Assembly (NCBI GenBank): GCA_001779505.1
Contig: MFKH01000010.1
Span: 10,414 to 32,309 of the forward strand
DNA from: Candidatus Jorgensenbacteria bacterium GWA1_54_12
GTDB lineage: Bacteria; Patescibacteriota; Minisyncoccia; UBA6257; GWB1-50-10
Direction: 5' to 3'
Length of the DNA: 21,896 nucleotides
Part shown: one piece after another, positions 1 to 7,157 of the stretch
How the letters are laid out: each line of letters starts with the position of its first letter
How positions within the stretch are numbered: the first letter of the stretch is position 1
Notes under the pieces: model-generated
Databases searched by the model: none
Told to the model about the DNA's origin: nothing
What the model saw: only the letters and a program-made list of their open reading frames with translations
Position numbers and translations under genes: made by a program

Positions 1-360
1 AAGGTACAGTGCGACGCCAACGCCAATAACGGCAAGTGCGGCGAGCACAATCGGAAACATGCTCTTCTTCGGAGGTTTTTCCCTTCCCATGCCCGCCATC
101 ATGTCGCGAGGGGGTGTCACGGGAAGCGGCGCAGAGGGCGTCTGCGGAGTTGTTTGCCATGAGTCCCTTGACGGCTCCGGCTTCGGAATTGGGGGAACTG
201 TCGAAGGATCCATTGAGGGAACTTTAGGGAACTGATCCATGCCCATAGGAGGAATATACGGCTTCGGTTCGCCGCCACCTTCCTGGGTAATTGATTTCTG
301 GTCCGATTCCATAGTGCGAATGGTTATGTCTCTAATTTGTGGATTAGGGTTGTCTGCCAT
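1..360 (-). CDS. Proline-rich single-TM hypothetical protein (partial)
   Basis: The gene starts at ATG 360, 3 nt after the pnp stop, and runs off the left edge of the window, so only the first 120 residues are visible. I do not recognise a functional family. Residues 1-99 are polar and rich in Pro, Gln and Ser, with a short N-terminal motif IRDITIRTMESD and repeated P-x-P stretches, and look disordered. A basic patch (REKPPKKS, about 93-100) precedes a hydrophobic segment that starts near residue 102 (FPIVLAALAVIGVGVALYL) and is probably a transmembrane helix or signal anchor, with the missing C-terminal part outside the membrane. From memory, similar 'RTM-x-SD' proline-rich membrane proteins occur in Parcubacteria; that is recollection, not a search. 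Probably co-transcribed with pnp. Confidence 0.75.
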   Translation of the reverse strand, partial: MADNPNPQIRDITIRTMESDQKSITQEGGGEPKPYIPPMGMDQFPKVPSMDPSTVPPIPKPEPSRDSWQTTPQTPSAPLPVTPPRDMMAGMGREKPPKKSMFPIVLAALAVIGVGVALYL

Positions 361-363
361 GTC

Positions 364-2403
364 TTACGCACCCTTGAGCGACAATCCAATCTTGCCATTG
401 TCGCGGTCGACCTTTATGACTTTTGCGCGAACATGGTCCCCTTCCTTGAGTATATCAGAAACGCGTTCCACATACTTGTCCGAGAGCTCCGAAATATGAA
501 TCATGCCCGACTGGCCGCCGCCCAAGTCCACAATGGCGCCGAAGTCCAGAAGTTTTAAAACGGTTCCGGAAACAGAGTCGCCCGGCGTATACTCGTGCAC
601 AATGTCCTCAATGAGCTTTACGGCGTGGGCAACAGAGTCGCGGTCTTTTCCCGAAACGTACACCGAGCCGTCTTCTTCCACGTCAACTGACGTGTCGTTT
701 CCCGCACTTTCAATGATGTGGTGAATCATGCGTCCGCCCGGACCGATAACTTCGCCGATGCGGTCCTTGTTAATTTTCACGACGCGGATTGTGGGTGCGT
801 GCGGAGAAACATGTTCGCGCGAAGCGGCGAGCGCCTCGTTCATCGTTTCAAGAATGTGGAGTCGTGCCGCGCGGGCATCGGGAAGCGCGCGGGCAAAGAG
901 GTCTTTGGTAATTCCCGAAGTTTTCACATCCATCTGAACGGCGTTTACGCCGCGTGCAGTTCCGGCAACTTTCAGGTCCATCTTCCCGAAATGGTCTTCG
1001 GGTCCCTGGATATCGGTCAAAATGACGTATTTTCCCGCATTGTCTTCTACAAACCCCATGGCAATGCCGGCAATGGGCCCGGGAATGGGAACGCCAGCAT
1101 CCATAAGAGAGAGCGATGTTGCGCACACAGTCGCCATAGACGATGAGCCGTTTGACGAAAGTGTTTCGGCAACAACGCGGATGACATATGGGAACGCTTC
1201 CTTTGAAGGGATAAAGGGGGCAATTGCCTTCTCTGCGAGCGCTCCATGGCCAATTTCACGCCGCCCGGGCCCTCCCCGTCCGCGTCCGACTTCCCCCGTG
1301 GAGAAGCTGGGAAAATTGTAATGGAGCATAAAACGCCGGGGTGCCTGATCTTCAATGCTTTCTACAAGCTGTTCCGACGAAGGAGGCGCAGTCGTCGTGA
1401 CTGCCAAGACCTGCGTACTGCCGCGGGCAAAAAGAGCGGACCCGTGCGTTCGCGGCAGGAGCCCGACTTGAGCATACAGGGGGCGCACCTCGTCCAGAGT
1501 TCTTCCGTCAACGCGTTTGCCTGCGAATGCGAGCCGAGAAAGCATTGCCTCCGCGCGGTGCTCAAAAAGTATTCCCGCCGCATCAATCATGCCGGGTGAC
1601 TTGTCCAGGGCGCGCAGCTTTTCTGTAATTTCCTGGTGCGCGTCTTCTCCCATGCCCGACACCCACGTGCCGCTCTCTGCCTGCTTTTCGTATGGCGCGA
1701 GCACTTCTTCAACAATCGCTTGTGTTTCGCTGTCCATGTCGGGCGTGGGGAAAGAGAGTTTCGTTTTTCCGACAGCCTTCACAATTGTTTCCTGAAACGC
1801 AATGAGGCGGTTAATTTCCGCCTGCGCTTTTTCAAAATAGCCGACAATATCTTCCTCGGGCGTTTCCTTCCCCTGAAACTCAATCATATTGATGCGGTCG
1901 GTAACGCCGGCGAAGAAATAAGAGCGCTCACCCCGCTCGCCCGCGCCCGCAACGGGCCCGCCCCATGGAATGTCGGATATGGCGAGTGCCGTAGAAGCCG
2001 AAAGGAGCGCGATGATGTCGGGGTCATGCTCGCCGTCGTACGAGAGCACGGTCACAACGACATGTATCTCGTTGCGCAAATGTTCGGGAAAGAGGGGGCG
2101 AATGGCACGGTCAATAAGCCGCGCCGAGAGCGTGGCGTCAACCGGCGGCCTGCCCTCGCGGCGCATGAAGCGGCTGCCAAGAACCTTTCCGACGGCATAG
2201 AACCGCTCCTCGTAGTCAACCGTGAGAGGAAAGAAGTCCTTATCTACCCGCTTTTCTGCAATAACGGCAGTGGCAAGAACCACGGTCTCGCCGTATGAAC
2301 CGATGACCGCGCCGTTCGCCTGCCCCGCGATGCGGGATACCTGAAGTGTGACCGGCGTGCCGCCGATATCAGTCGTAAATTCTTTCTTGCCGAGGTCTTG
2401 CAC
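364..2403 (-). CDS. pnp: Polynucleotide phosphorylase
   Basis: Phosphorolytic 3'-5' exoribonuclease that degrades RNA to nucleoside diphosphates; usually a trimer and a degradosome component. The 679 residues (E. coli: 711) show the full order: first RNase PH core (1-210, with the FMRREGRPP motif near 79-87), helical linker (215-290), second RNase PH core (295-535), KH domain (540-600, GPGG loop at 554-557) and S1 domain (607-677). The metal/phosphate residues of the active site are present as D470, D476 and K478 in EDHFGKMDLK. The start is GTG at 2403; no in-frame ATG gives a better N-terminus. It diverges from rpsO across only 29 nt, the familiar pnp/rpsO neighbourhood but with the two genes head-to-head rather than rpsO upstream of pnp as in E. 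coli. Confidence 0.98.
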   Translation of the reverse strand: MQDLGKKEFTTDIGGTPVTLQVSRIAGQANGAVIGSYGETVVLATAVIAEKRVDKDFFPLTVDYEERFYAVGKVLGSRFMRREGRPPVDATLSARLIDRAIRPLFPEHLRNEIHVVVTVLSYDGEHDPDIIALLSASTALAISDIPWGGPVAGAGERGERSYFFAGVTDRINMIEFQGKETPEEDIVGYFEKAQAEINRLIAFQETIVKAVGKTKLSFPTPDMDSETQAIVEEVLAPYEKQAESGTWVSGMGEDAHQEITEKLRALDKSPGMIDAAGILFEHRAEAMLSRLAFAGKRVDGRTLDEVRPLYAQVGLLPRTHGSALFARGSTQVLAVTTTAPPSSEQLVESIEDQAPRRFMLHYNFPSFSTGEVGRGRGGPGRREIGHGALAEKAIAPFIPSKEAFPYVIRVVAETLSSNGSSSMATVCATSLSLMDAGVPIPGPIAGIAMGFVEDNAGKYVILTDIQGPEDHFGKMDLKVAGTARGVNAVQMDVKTSGITKDLFARALPDARAARLHILETMNEALAASREHVSPHAPTIRVVKINKDRIGEVIGPGGRMIHHIIESAGNDTSVDVEEDGSVYVSGKDRDSVAHAVKLIEDIVHEYTPGDSVSGTVLKLLDFGAIVDLGGGQSGMIHISELSDKYVERVSDILKEGDHVRAKVIKVDRDNGKIGLSLKGA

Positions 2404-2432
2404 GTTGTTTTAAAGCATAGTAAGGTAGGGGC

Positions 2433-2660
2433 ATGACATTGTCAAAACAGGACAAGGAAAGCGCCATTAAAGAACGCCAGAAACATGCCCGCGATACGGG
2501 GTCCGTTGATGTGCAGGTGGGGCTTTTGGATAAGCGCATTGATGAGCTAAGCGGGCACCTGAAAGACCACCCGAAGGACCACCACTCGCGGCGGGGGCTC
2601 CTTATGATGATCGGCAAGCGCCGCCGCTTAAAGCAGTATCTTGAAAGGAATCATGTTTGA
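2433..2660 (+). CDS. rpsO: Small ribosomal subunit protein S15 (short form)
   Basis: S15 binds 16S rRNA at the helix 20/21/22 junction early in 30S assembly. Family hallmarks are clear: DTGSVDVQVGLL (21-32), the HLKDHPKDHHSRRGLLMMIG block (42-61) and KRRRLKQYLERN. At 75 residues it is about 14 shorter than the usual 88-89 and stops just after 'YLER', lacking the normal C-terminal helix ending. The reading frame past the TGA gives no S15-like sequence, so a simple frameshift is not evident. The ATG at 2433 follows a weak purine stretch (AAGGTAGGGG). Its last 8 nt overlap the start of the NYN gene. A weak promoter candidate is TTGCAC 2398-2403, 17 nt, TAAGGT 2421-2426. Confidence 0.95.
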   Translation: MTLSKQDKESAIKERQKHARDTGSVDVQVGLLDKRIDELSGHLKDHPKDHHSRRGLLMMIGKRRRLKQYLERNHV

Positions 2661-3171
2661 GCATCCCGCCCAGCGGGTCGGTATTTTCTTCGACGTACAA
2701 AATATCTATCACTCCGCGAAGCACCTTTACAATTCGCGGGTTAATTTTGAGAAGCTCATCAAGGAACTTGTGGGAACAAGAACCTTAATCCGCGCCGTCG
2801 CGTACGTGGTAAAAAGCGACGCGGTGCCCGGGGAACAGTCATTTTTTGAAGCATTGGAGAAAGTGGGAATGGAGCTCCGCGTCAAAGACCTGCAGGTATA
2901 CGCAAGCGGAGCAAAAAAGGGTGATTGGGACGTCGGACTCACGGTAGACGCGATACGCATCCCTCCGGTACTGGACGTCGTCATTCTCATCACGGGCGAC
3001 GGCGACTTTGTACCGCTTGTTGAATATCTCCGTTGGGGCATGGGAAAGCAGGTTGAGGTATGCGCCTTCGGCAAGACCACATCTGCCCGCCTCATTGAGG
3101 CAACGGACAAGTTTATAGATTTGGACAAACTCCCCCGCCTCCTCATGGCGATTCCCCAGAAGAAAACGTAG
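2653..3171 (+). CDS. NYN-domain (LabA/DUF88-like) ribonuclease
   Basis: Predicted PIN-fold RNase of the NYN family, 172 residues and essentially a single domain. The acidic residues expected to bind the metal are visible: D14 in IFFDVQN, D91/D93 and D99 in GDWDVGLTVDA, and D116/D118 in ITGDGDFVPLVEYL. ATG 2653 is preferred over in-frame TTG 2641 because AAAGGA (2644-2649) lies just upstream, although the spacing is short, and because the resulting ATG...TGA overlap with rpsO implies translational coupling. Substrate is unknown; the tight link with a ribosomal protein gene suggests an RNA-related role. The transcript ends at a hairpin near 3190-3234. Confidence 0.88.
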   Translation: MFEHPAQRVGIFFDVQNIYHSAKHLYNSRVNFEKLIKELVGTRTLIRAVAYVVKSDAVPGEQSFFEALEKVGMELRVKDLQVYASGAKKGDWDVGLTVDAIRIPPVLDVVILITGDGDFVPLVEYLRWGMGKQVEVCAFGKTTSARLIEATDKFIDLDKLPRLLMAIPQKKT

Positions 3172-3189
3172 GATTTTTGTGTTTCTTGA

Positions 3190-3234
3190 CCCTCCCCTTA
3201 AGCGCGAGTAAGGTGAGGGCAGATTTGTTTTTTT
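3190..3234 (+). terminator. Intrinsic terminator after NYN gene
   Basis: An 11-bp stem with one mismatch (CCCTCCCCTTA at 3190-3200 against TAAGGTGAGGG at 3209-3219, 8-nt loop) is followed by a T-rich tract (3223-3234). It lies between the NYN stop and the next plus-strand gene. A possible weak promoter (TTGACC 3186-3191, 17 nt, TAAGGT 3209-3214) overlaps the hairpin. Nothing else is apparent in 3172-3266 except the strong Shine-Dalgarno GGAAGGAGG ahead of ATG 3267. Confidence 0.7.
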
Positions 3235-3266
3235 GACAAACCACACACTGGAAGGAGGTTGAGAGA

Positions 3267-3899
3267 ATGAACGACATGTTCGGACCCGGTTCAAACGCTC
3301 CCGCCCGCATACATACAGACTACGAGGAGTTGAGGAAAAAGGTAGAGGCGTGCAAGGCGCTCGGCAAGAGAGTCGTGCTGACCTCAGGAACGTTTGACAT
3401 ACTCCACGTCGGCCACGCAACGTATTTCGAAAAGGCGAAGGAGGCTGCCGGAAATCCCGAGAACACCGTGCTCGTCGTCGGTGTTGACAGCGACGAGAAA
3501 GTCGCGAAAAGGAAGGGTGAAGTGAGGCGGCGCACCGTAGTCCAGCAGGACGAACGGATGGCGATGTTGTGCCACCTGCGCCACATTGACCTGGTGATGC
3601 TGAAAGGCGCAGGCGACCCTCACTGGCAGCTCGTGAGGACGGTGAGACCCGACATTCTTGTCATCTCAGAGAGGACTAGGTACACAAAAGAAAACGTGGA
3701 GGCGCTCAAGGAATTCTGCGGAACGGTGACAGAACTCCCTTCACAGGGAGAAACATCAACGACAGCGCGCATCAGGCTCTTGTATATCCTCGCCGGGCAG
3801 AAATTCAAAGATGGGTTTCTTGCATTTGCGGGCCAGGTGCGTCAGCAACTGGACGATTTTGCGGAATCCATAGAGAAAATGATGGGGGGGTCGGCATGA
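3267..3899 (+). CDS. Cytidylyltransferase-like (RfaE2/HldE C-domain type) nucleotidyltransferase
   Basis: HxGH-type nucleotidyltransferase expected to join a sugar phosphate or similar substrate to a nucleotide, releasing pyrophosphate. The 210 residues carry the phosphate-binding motif TSGTFDILHVGH (39-50; H47, H50), the strand LVVGVDSDEKVAKRKG (69-83), QQDERMAML (93-101) and the late GETSTTARIR motif (161-170), equivalent to the S-T-T element of RfaE2. A predicted helix (about 177-207) extends past the core. ATG 3267 has an excellent Shine-Dalgarno (GGAAGGAGG, about 8 nt upstream). The stop overlaps the next ATG (ATGA), so translation is coupled. Of 16 Arg codons I count 9 AGA/AGG, against 2 of about 19 in recA here, which suggests another ancestry. 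Substrate is not predictable from sequence alone. Confidence 0.88.
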   Translation: MNDMFGPGSNAPARIHTDYEELRKKVEACKALGKRVVLTSGTFDILHVGHATYFEKAKEAAGNPENTVLVVGVDSDEKVAKRKGEVRRRTVVQQDERMAMLCHLRHIDLVMLKGAGDPHWQLVRTVRPDILVISERTRYTKENVEALKEFCGTVTELPSQGETSTTARIRLLYILAGQKFKDGFLAFAGQVRQQLDDFAESIEKMMGGSA

Positions 3900-4741
3900 G
3901 TCATGTGATATGCGCGTATGTTCCCGTTTTGCACGCAGGGTACGTCAAGTTCTTTAGGGTGTATGGTAAGGGCGGTACTCTGTATGTTTTCGGTACTGAA
4001 CTCATCCGCGAGTTTGACCATCTGCGGAAAGAAATCAGAGCCCTTGAGCCGGAAGAAGCCGCCGCCGCCGTGCGCTCCCTCGGTCTTCTCGACGAGGTGC
4101 GAGTTGCCGATACAGAAACGCTCGCAGAGCTGAACAAGCAAAGGACATCGGTCACAATGCCGCGCGAGGATGTTTCGCGAAAAGTTGCGGAAGCGTTACT
4201 CTCAAGGTGCACCGTGCACCTAAGTGATGTGTTCTTGCGATGGGACAAAGACCGATCTCTCAAAACGCATCCTGTGATCTACGACCGGGCGATTCCCTTC
4301 TCGGGACTAACACGCCGTTTATTCGGTGAGGCGTACCGTGAGGGCAAACAGAGTTCGGATTGGTGGCGGCAAGTCGGTGCGATTGCGGTGAGGAATGGAA
4401 CAATCATCGCAACAGCGCACAACTACCACCTCCCCTCTCCACACGCTCCATATGCTTTTGGCGACCCGCGGAACAACTTCACGCAGGGGGCGCACATAGA
4501 AGTGTCAACAGCGATGCATGCCGAAGCGGCAGTTGTCGCAACAACGGCGGGGAGAAGTGAGTCGCTCGCCGGAGCAGATCTCTATGTAACAACGTATCCT
4601 TGTCCGCCGTGCGCGAAGCTCATTGCGTGCGCAGGCGTGAAAAGATTGTTCTTTAGAGAAGGGTACGCGATGCTGGATACGCATCAGGTTCTGAAGCGTG
4701 CCGGTGTCGAAGTAATACATGTGGTTGAAAAGGCCCCGTAG
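3896..4741 (+). CDS. Nucleotidyltransferase-like domain fused to dCMP deaminase
   Basis: A 281-residue two-part protein. Residues about 150-281 form a zinc-dependent deoxycytidylate/cytidine deaminase domain: HAE at 208-210 (zinc His and proton-shuttle Glu) and PCPPC at 235-239 (C236 and C239 as zinc ligands), followed by GVKRLFF. This should convert dCMP (or a related cytosine compound) to the uracil form. Residues 1-110 resemble a degenerate nucleotidyltransferase Rossmann fold: VPVLHAGYVKFF (9-20) mimics the HxGH motif with Tyr replacing the second His, then LYVFGTELI. The start overlaps the previous stop as ATGA. The neighbour across the terminator is thymidylate synthase, which uses dUMP, supporting a dCMP deaminase reading. 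The role of the N-terminal domain is inference. Confidence 0.85.
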   Translation: MSHVICAYVPVLHAGYVKFFRVYGKGGTLYVFGTELIREFDHLRKEIRALEPEEAAAAVRSLGLLDEVRVADTETLAELNKQRTSVTMPREDVSRKVAEALLSRCTVHLSDVFLRWDKDRSLKTHPVIYDRAIPFSGLTRRLFGEAYREGKQSSDWWRQVGAIAVRNGTIIATAHNYHLPSPHAPYAFGDPRNNFTQGAHIEVSTAMHAEAAVVATTAGRSESLAGADLYVTTYPCPPCAKLIACAGVKRLFFREGYAMLDTHQVLKRAGVEVIHVVEKAP

Positions 4742-4760
4742 CGCGTATGCGCTACGGGGC
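4733..4760. terminator. Bidirectional hairpin between convergent genes
   Basis: A perfect 12-bp stem (GCCCCGTAGCGC at 4733-4744, loop GTAT, GCGCTACGGGGC at 4749-4760) begins inside the deaminase stop region and lies 4 nt from the end of the HIT gene. It is followed by AACTTTATT on the plus strand and by CTTTTC on the minus strand, so it can serve both genes, although the T tracts are short. Confidence 0.8.
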
Positions 4761-4764
4761 AACT

Positions 4765-5202
4765 TTATTCTCTGGTGCCGATACGGAATCGAACGGGACC
4801 GTCAGACACGATGAAATGGAAATGGTAGTGGCTCACCGTGCCGCCGCTCATCTCGGTATCCCCGAAGCGGCTCACGAAACCGCCCGACCCGGGTCCGAAC
4901 TTTCCCTCTATCCACCGCACCATCACGCCAAGCTCTTCCCACGCGTCGGGATGAAGGTCGGCCGGGTTCGTAACGTGCTGGCGGGGAATGAGAAGAAGGT
5001 GGTACTTTGTGTGCTCGTACGGCCACTGGTTGTGCGTGACAATCCAATGCACCCCTCCTCGGAGAATCGGACGCTTATGCTCCTTCGCAAAATTCCTCAT
5101 GCAGAAAGGGCACTCGCCACGCGCGCTGATGCGCTCCAGGACTTCCTGTTGTTCCGGCAGCCGGGCGTTTGAAATGTTTACGTGATTCACACCGGGGTCC
5201 AT
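4765..5202 (-). CDS. HIT-family nucleotide hydrolase/transferase
   Basis: Histidine-triad protein of 145 residues. The catalytic triad motif HYHFHFI is at 125-131 (H125, H127, H129), and an N-terminal CPFC (31-34) with downstream His residues suggests a structural zinc site as in many HIT proteins. The central block HLLLIPRQHVTNPADL (68-83) is typical of the family. These enzymes hydrolyse or transfer nucleotidyl groups from dinucleoside polyphosphates or phosphoramidates; the exact substrate cannot be read here. ATG 5202 lies inside the last codons of thyA (16-nt overlap) and is preceded by a strong GAGAGGAGG Shine-Dalgarno, so the two are a coupled pair. The region 140-145 is short and charged. 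Confidence 0.9.
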   Translation of the reverse strand: MDPGVNHVNISNARLPEQQEVLERISARGECPFCMRNFAKEHKRPILRGGVHWIVTHNQWPYEHTKYHLLLIPRQHVTNPADLHPDAWEELGVMVRWIEGKFGPGSGGFVSRFGDTEMSGGTVSHYHFHFIVSDGPVRFRIGTRE

Positions 5203-6143
5203 ACGGGCCTCCTCTCGCTTTGGGGATAATAATCATGAATGGTGAAGTCCTCCTTCCTGAACGCGAAGATGTCCGTGACGGCGGGGTTCAAGCGAACCGT
5301 CGCAAGCTGTTGAGGCTTCGTACTAAGCATCTCGCGCATGGCGACGCGCTGGTCCGTTTCCGGATTGTGGTCATTGGTGTGGTAACACTGCGCGCTTGAA
5401 ATGGTGTAGTGCAGTGTCCTTGCAGTGTAGCCCAGAACCTGCGCGAACATCATGGTCAAGGCCGCGTACTGGACGAGATTCCCTGCGAGCCCGACGGGCA
5501 CATCGCAACTCCGCTGTATGTGATGCAGTGAGAGCTCGCGGGTGCGCGGGTTTGTGTAGATGAAGAGAAGCCCATGACAGGGAACCACAACCACCTCCTG
5601 CGTTTTCCCCTTGCCACGGCCAAGATATGGCGGGATGAACGGGCTCACAATGTGGGTGATGAGCTCCGGCCGCTCTCTCATCTGTTCCACGACGTGCTGT
5701 ATTTGGTTGAACGGTTTGCCGTTTGGGTTGGGAAATGCGGTCCACGCGGGACCGTAGCTTCCGGGACCAAGGTCGCCGGGCTGGAGTCCGCGCTTCACAC
5801 ATTTCTCTGCGGTGACCCATCGTTTCCACCAGAAGCATCCGAACGACTCGAGTTCCTCTTGTGTCCGTGCGCCGTTCAGAAACGCACACAGCTCGCCGAG
5901 CGCCTGATAAAACGTAGGGTGTTTTCCTGACACGACATCGCGCTCTGTAATGACCGGGATACCGTTTGAAAGGTCAAACGTCATGCCGTGGTTTACAACC
6001 GCAAGCCGTGGGACTCCTTGTGCTGAACCAGTTTCCTCCCCTTCATTGAGAAGCCGGCTCAGAAGGGCTTGGTACTGGCTATCTGGTCCGCGAAGAACAA
6101 ACGGCTTATACCGCACGACGGGCACGCTCTCTATTGTGGACAT
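5187..6143 (-). CDS. thyA: Thymidylate synthase
   Basis: Folate-dependent methylation of dUMP to dTMP. With GTG 6146 as residue 1, the catalytic Cys is C190 in VVVVPCHGLLF, the phosphate-binding segment is QRSCDVPVGLAGN (211-223) and the uracil-discriminating Asn is N223. N223 argues for thymidylate synthase rather than dCMP hydroxymethylase, which has Asp there. The later segment SSAQCYHTNDHN (250-261) aligns with the E. coli H-x-Y element, apparently with Gln in place of the His. I chose ATG 6143 over GTG 6146 because AGGAGG at 6150-6155 is then 6 nt away. Overlaps the HIT gene; together with the facing deaminase it completes dCMP to dTMP. A hairpin (6168-6186) precedes it. Confidence 0.95.
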   Translation of the reverse strand: MSTIESVPVVRYKPFVLRGPDSQYQALLSRLLNEGEETGSAQGVPRLAVVNHGMTFDLSNGIPVITERDVVSGKHPTFYQALGELCAFLNGARTQEELESFGCFWWKRWVTAEKCVKRGLQPGDLGPGSYGPAWTAFPNPNGKPFNQIQHVVEQMRERPELITHIVSPFIPPYLGRGKGKTQEVVVVPCHGLLFIYTNPRTRELSLHHIQRSCDVPVGLAGNLVQYAALTMMFAQVLGYTARTLHYTISSAQCYHTNDHNPETDQRVAMREMLSTKPQQLATVRLNPAVTDIFAFRKEDFTIHDYYPQSERRPVWTPV

Positions 6144-6167
6144 CACTGTCCTCCTTTCCTTATATGG

Positions 6168-6186
6168 GGGCCGTTATGTTCGGCCC
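6168..6186. other. Small GC hairpin upstream of thyA
   Basis: Perfect 6-bp inverted repeat GGGCCG/CGGCCC with a 7-nt loop in the 89-nt gap between the recombinase and thyA. There is no T tract after it on either strand, so it is not a convincing terminator; a role in mRNA processing or regulation is possible but unsupported. Confidence 0.4.
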
Positions 6187-6232
6187 GATAAAACAAAGCT
6201 GCCTTGAATCTACTCCCGGGAACCTATCGGTG

Positions 6233-7156
6233 TCAAAGATTCTTCCCTCTCCTTTTCCCATGAAAGGCCTTATGAACGTCGCGGAGCGTTTTGTTGGTGA
6301 GATGAGTGTAAATCTGTGTTGTTGAAACGCTTGCGTGACCCAAAAGTTCCTGCACCGCGCGCAGGTCAGCCCCGTTCATAAGAAGGTCTGTCGCAAACCC
6401 GTGACGGAGCATGTGCGGGTGCACCCGCTTGGGAATGCCGGCGGCCCGCGCGGCACGGTCTATGAGGCGTTCTACGGCGCGGGACGTAATGCGCCCGATG
6501 ACCTGCCCGTCTTTGCGCAAGCTTATGAAGAGCGCTTCGTCGGCATCGGTCCGTTCTTTCAAATACTTCGCGAGGGCCGCGCGGGCCGTGTCTGATATAA
6601 AAGCAACGCGGATTTTTCCACCCTTTCCGCGAACCGGAAACTCACCGCGTGAAAAGTCTGAAAATCGGTCAAGGGAGCAAAGTTCCGAAACGCGCAGCCC
6701 TGCCGAAAAAAGGAGTTCAATAACCGCCCTGTCTCGCAGGGCGCGGAGCGAACCGCCTCGCCCTCCGGAGGAGGGTCCGCCTCCGGCGGAAGGAGCAGCG
6801 AGAAGCCGTTCCAGATCGCTCTCGTCAAGAATGTCTATTTCCCGCTCCTCGATTTTGGGGAGTTCTACTTTCTCGGGAAGGAGAGAAGGTATGTCGCGTT
6901 TCACGAGATATTTCAGGAACGCCCGAATACTCACGACATAGTGACCCTGAGTGGCTCTTTTGATGCCGCGGCGGGCAAGCGTGAGACGGTAGCGGCGCAC
7001 AAGGTCATCAGTTATGTCTTCCGGGCGCTTCGCTTCCGTCGTGCGGATGAAATCCCTCAGGTGATGCTCGTATACTTCGCGCGTTTTGACAGCTCGGTTC
7101 TTCTCAATCTCCAGATAGTCCAAAAATTCTCCGACAACACGCTCTAAAGAGGTCAT
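6233..7156 (-). CDS. Tyrosine recombinase, XerC/XerD type
   Basis: Site-specific recombinase of 307 residues, probably resolving chromosome dimers with FtsK (encoded at 15989). The N-terminal SAM-like core-binding domain (1-100) is followed by the catalytic domain, with all six catalytic residues visible: R155 (GLRVSEL), K178 (GKGGK), H248 and R251 (HPHMLRHGFAT), H274 (GHASVSTT) and the nucleophile Y283 (QIYTH). I cannot tell XerC from XerD; CPR genomes often have one copy. An unusual Gly/Ser-rich insertion (about 122-138, GGGPSSGGRGG) sits just before the LRDRA helix and is encoded by GC-rich palindromic DNA. A TATAAT (7163-7168) ends 6 nt before ATG 7156 with no Shine-Dalgarno, so the mRNA is probably leaderless. 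Confidence 0.95.
   Translation of the reverse strand: MTSLERVVGEFLDYLEIEKNRAVKTREVYEHHLRDFIRTTEAKRPEDITDDLVRRYRLTLARRGIKRATQGHYVVSIRAFLKYLVKRDIPSLLPEKVELPKIEEREIDILDESDLERLLAAPSAGGGPSSGGRGGSLRALRDRAVIELLFSAGLRVSELCSLDRFSDFSRGEFPVRGKGGKIRVAFISDTARAALAKYLKERTDADEALFISLRKDGQVIGRITSRAVERLIDRAARAAGIPKRVHPHMLRHGFATDLLMNGADLRAVQELLGHASVSTTQIYTHLTNKTLRDVHKAFHGKRRGKNL
6726..6793. repeat. GC-rich palindromic insertion inside the recombinase gene
   Basis: Within the coding sequence lie GCCCTG/CAGGGC (6726-6731 and 6737-6742), CCCTC/GAGGG (around 6761-6775) and a perfect TCCGCC-TCC-GGCGGA hairpin (6776-6790). The last two encode a low-complexity Gly/Ser insertion at residues about 122-136 that Xer proteins normally lack. 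It looks like a short REP-type palindrome inserted in frame in a loop. Confidence 0.5.
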
Positions 7157-7157
7157 A

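Noticed and set aside
1636..2298. 220-codon open frame opposite pnp
   Set aside because: Antisense to conserved PNPase motifs, with no recognisable domain or start signal.
3233..3238. TTGACA as a -35 element for the cytidylyltransferase-like gene
   Set aside because: No -10-like hexamer lies 15-19 nt downstream; that position is the Shine-Dalgarno region.
2839..3420. 193-codon minus-strand frame spanning the NYN/cytidylyltransferase junction
   Set aside because: It overlaps two supported genes and a terminator on the opposite strand, and its sequence is low-complexity and motif-free.
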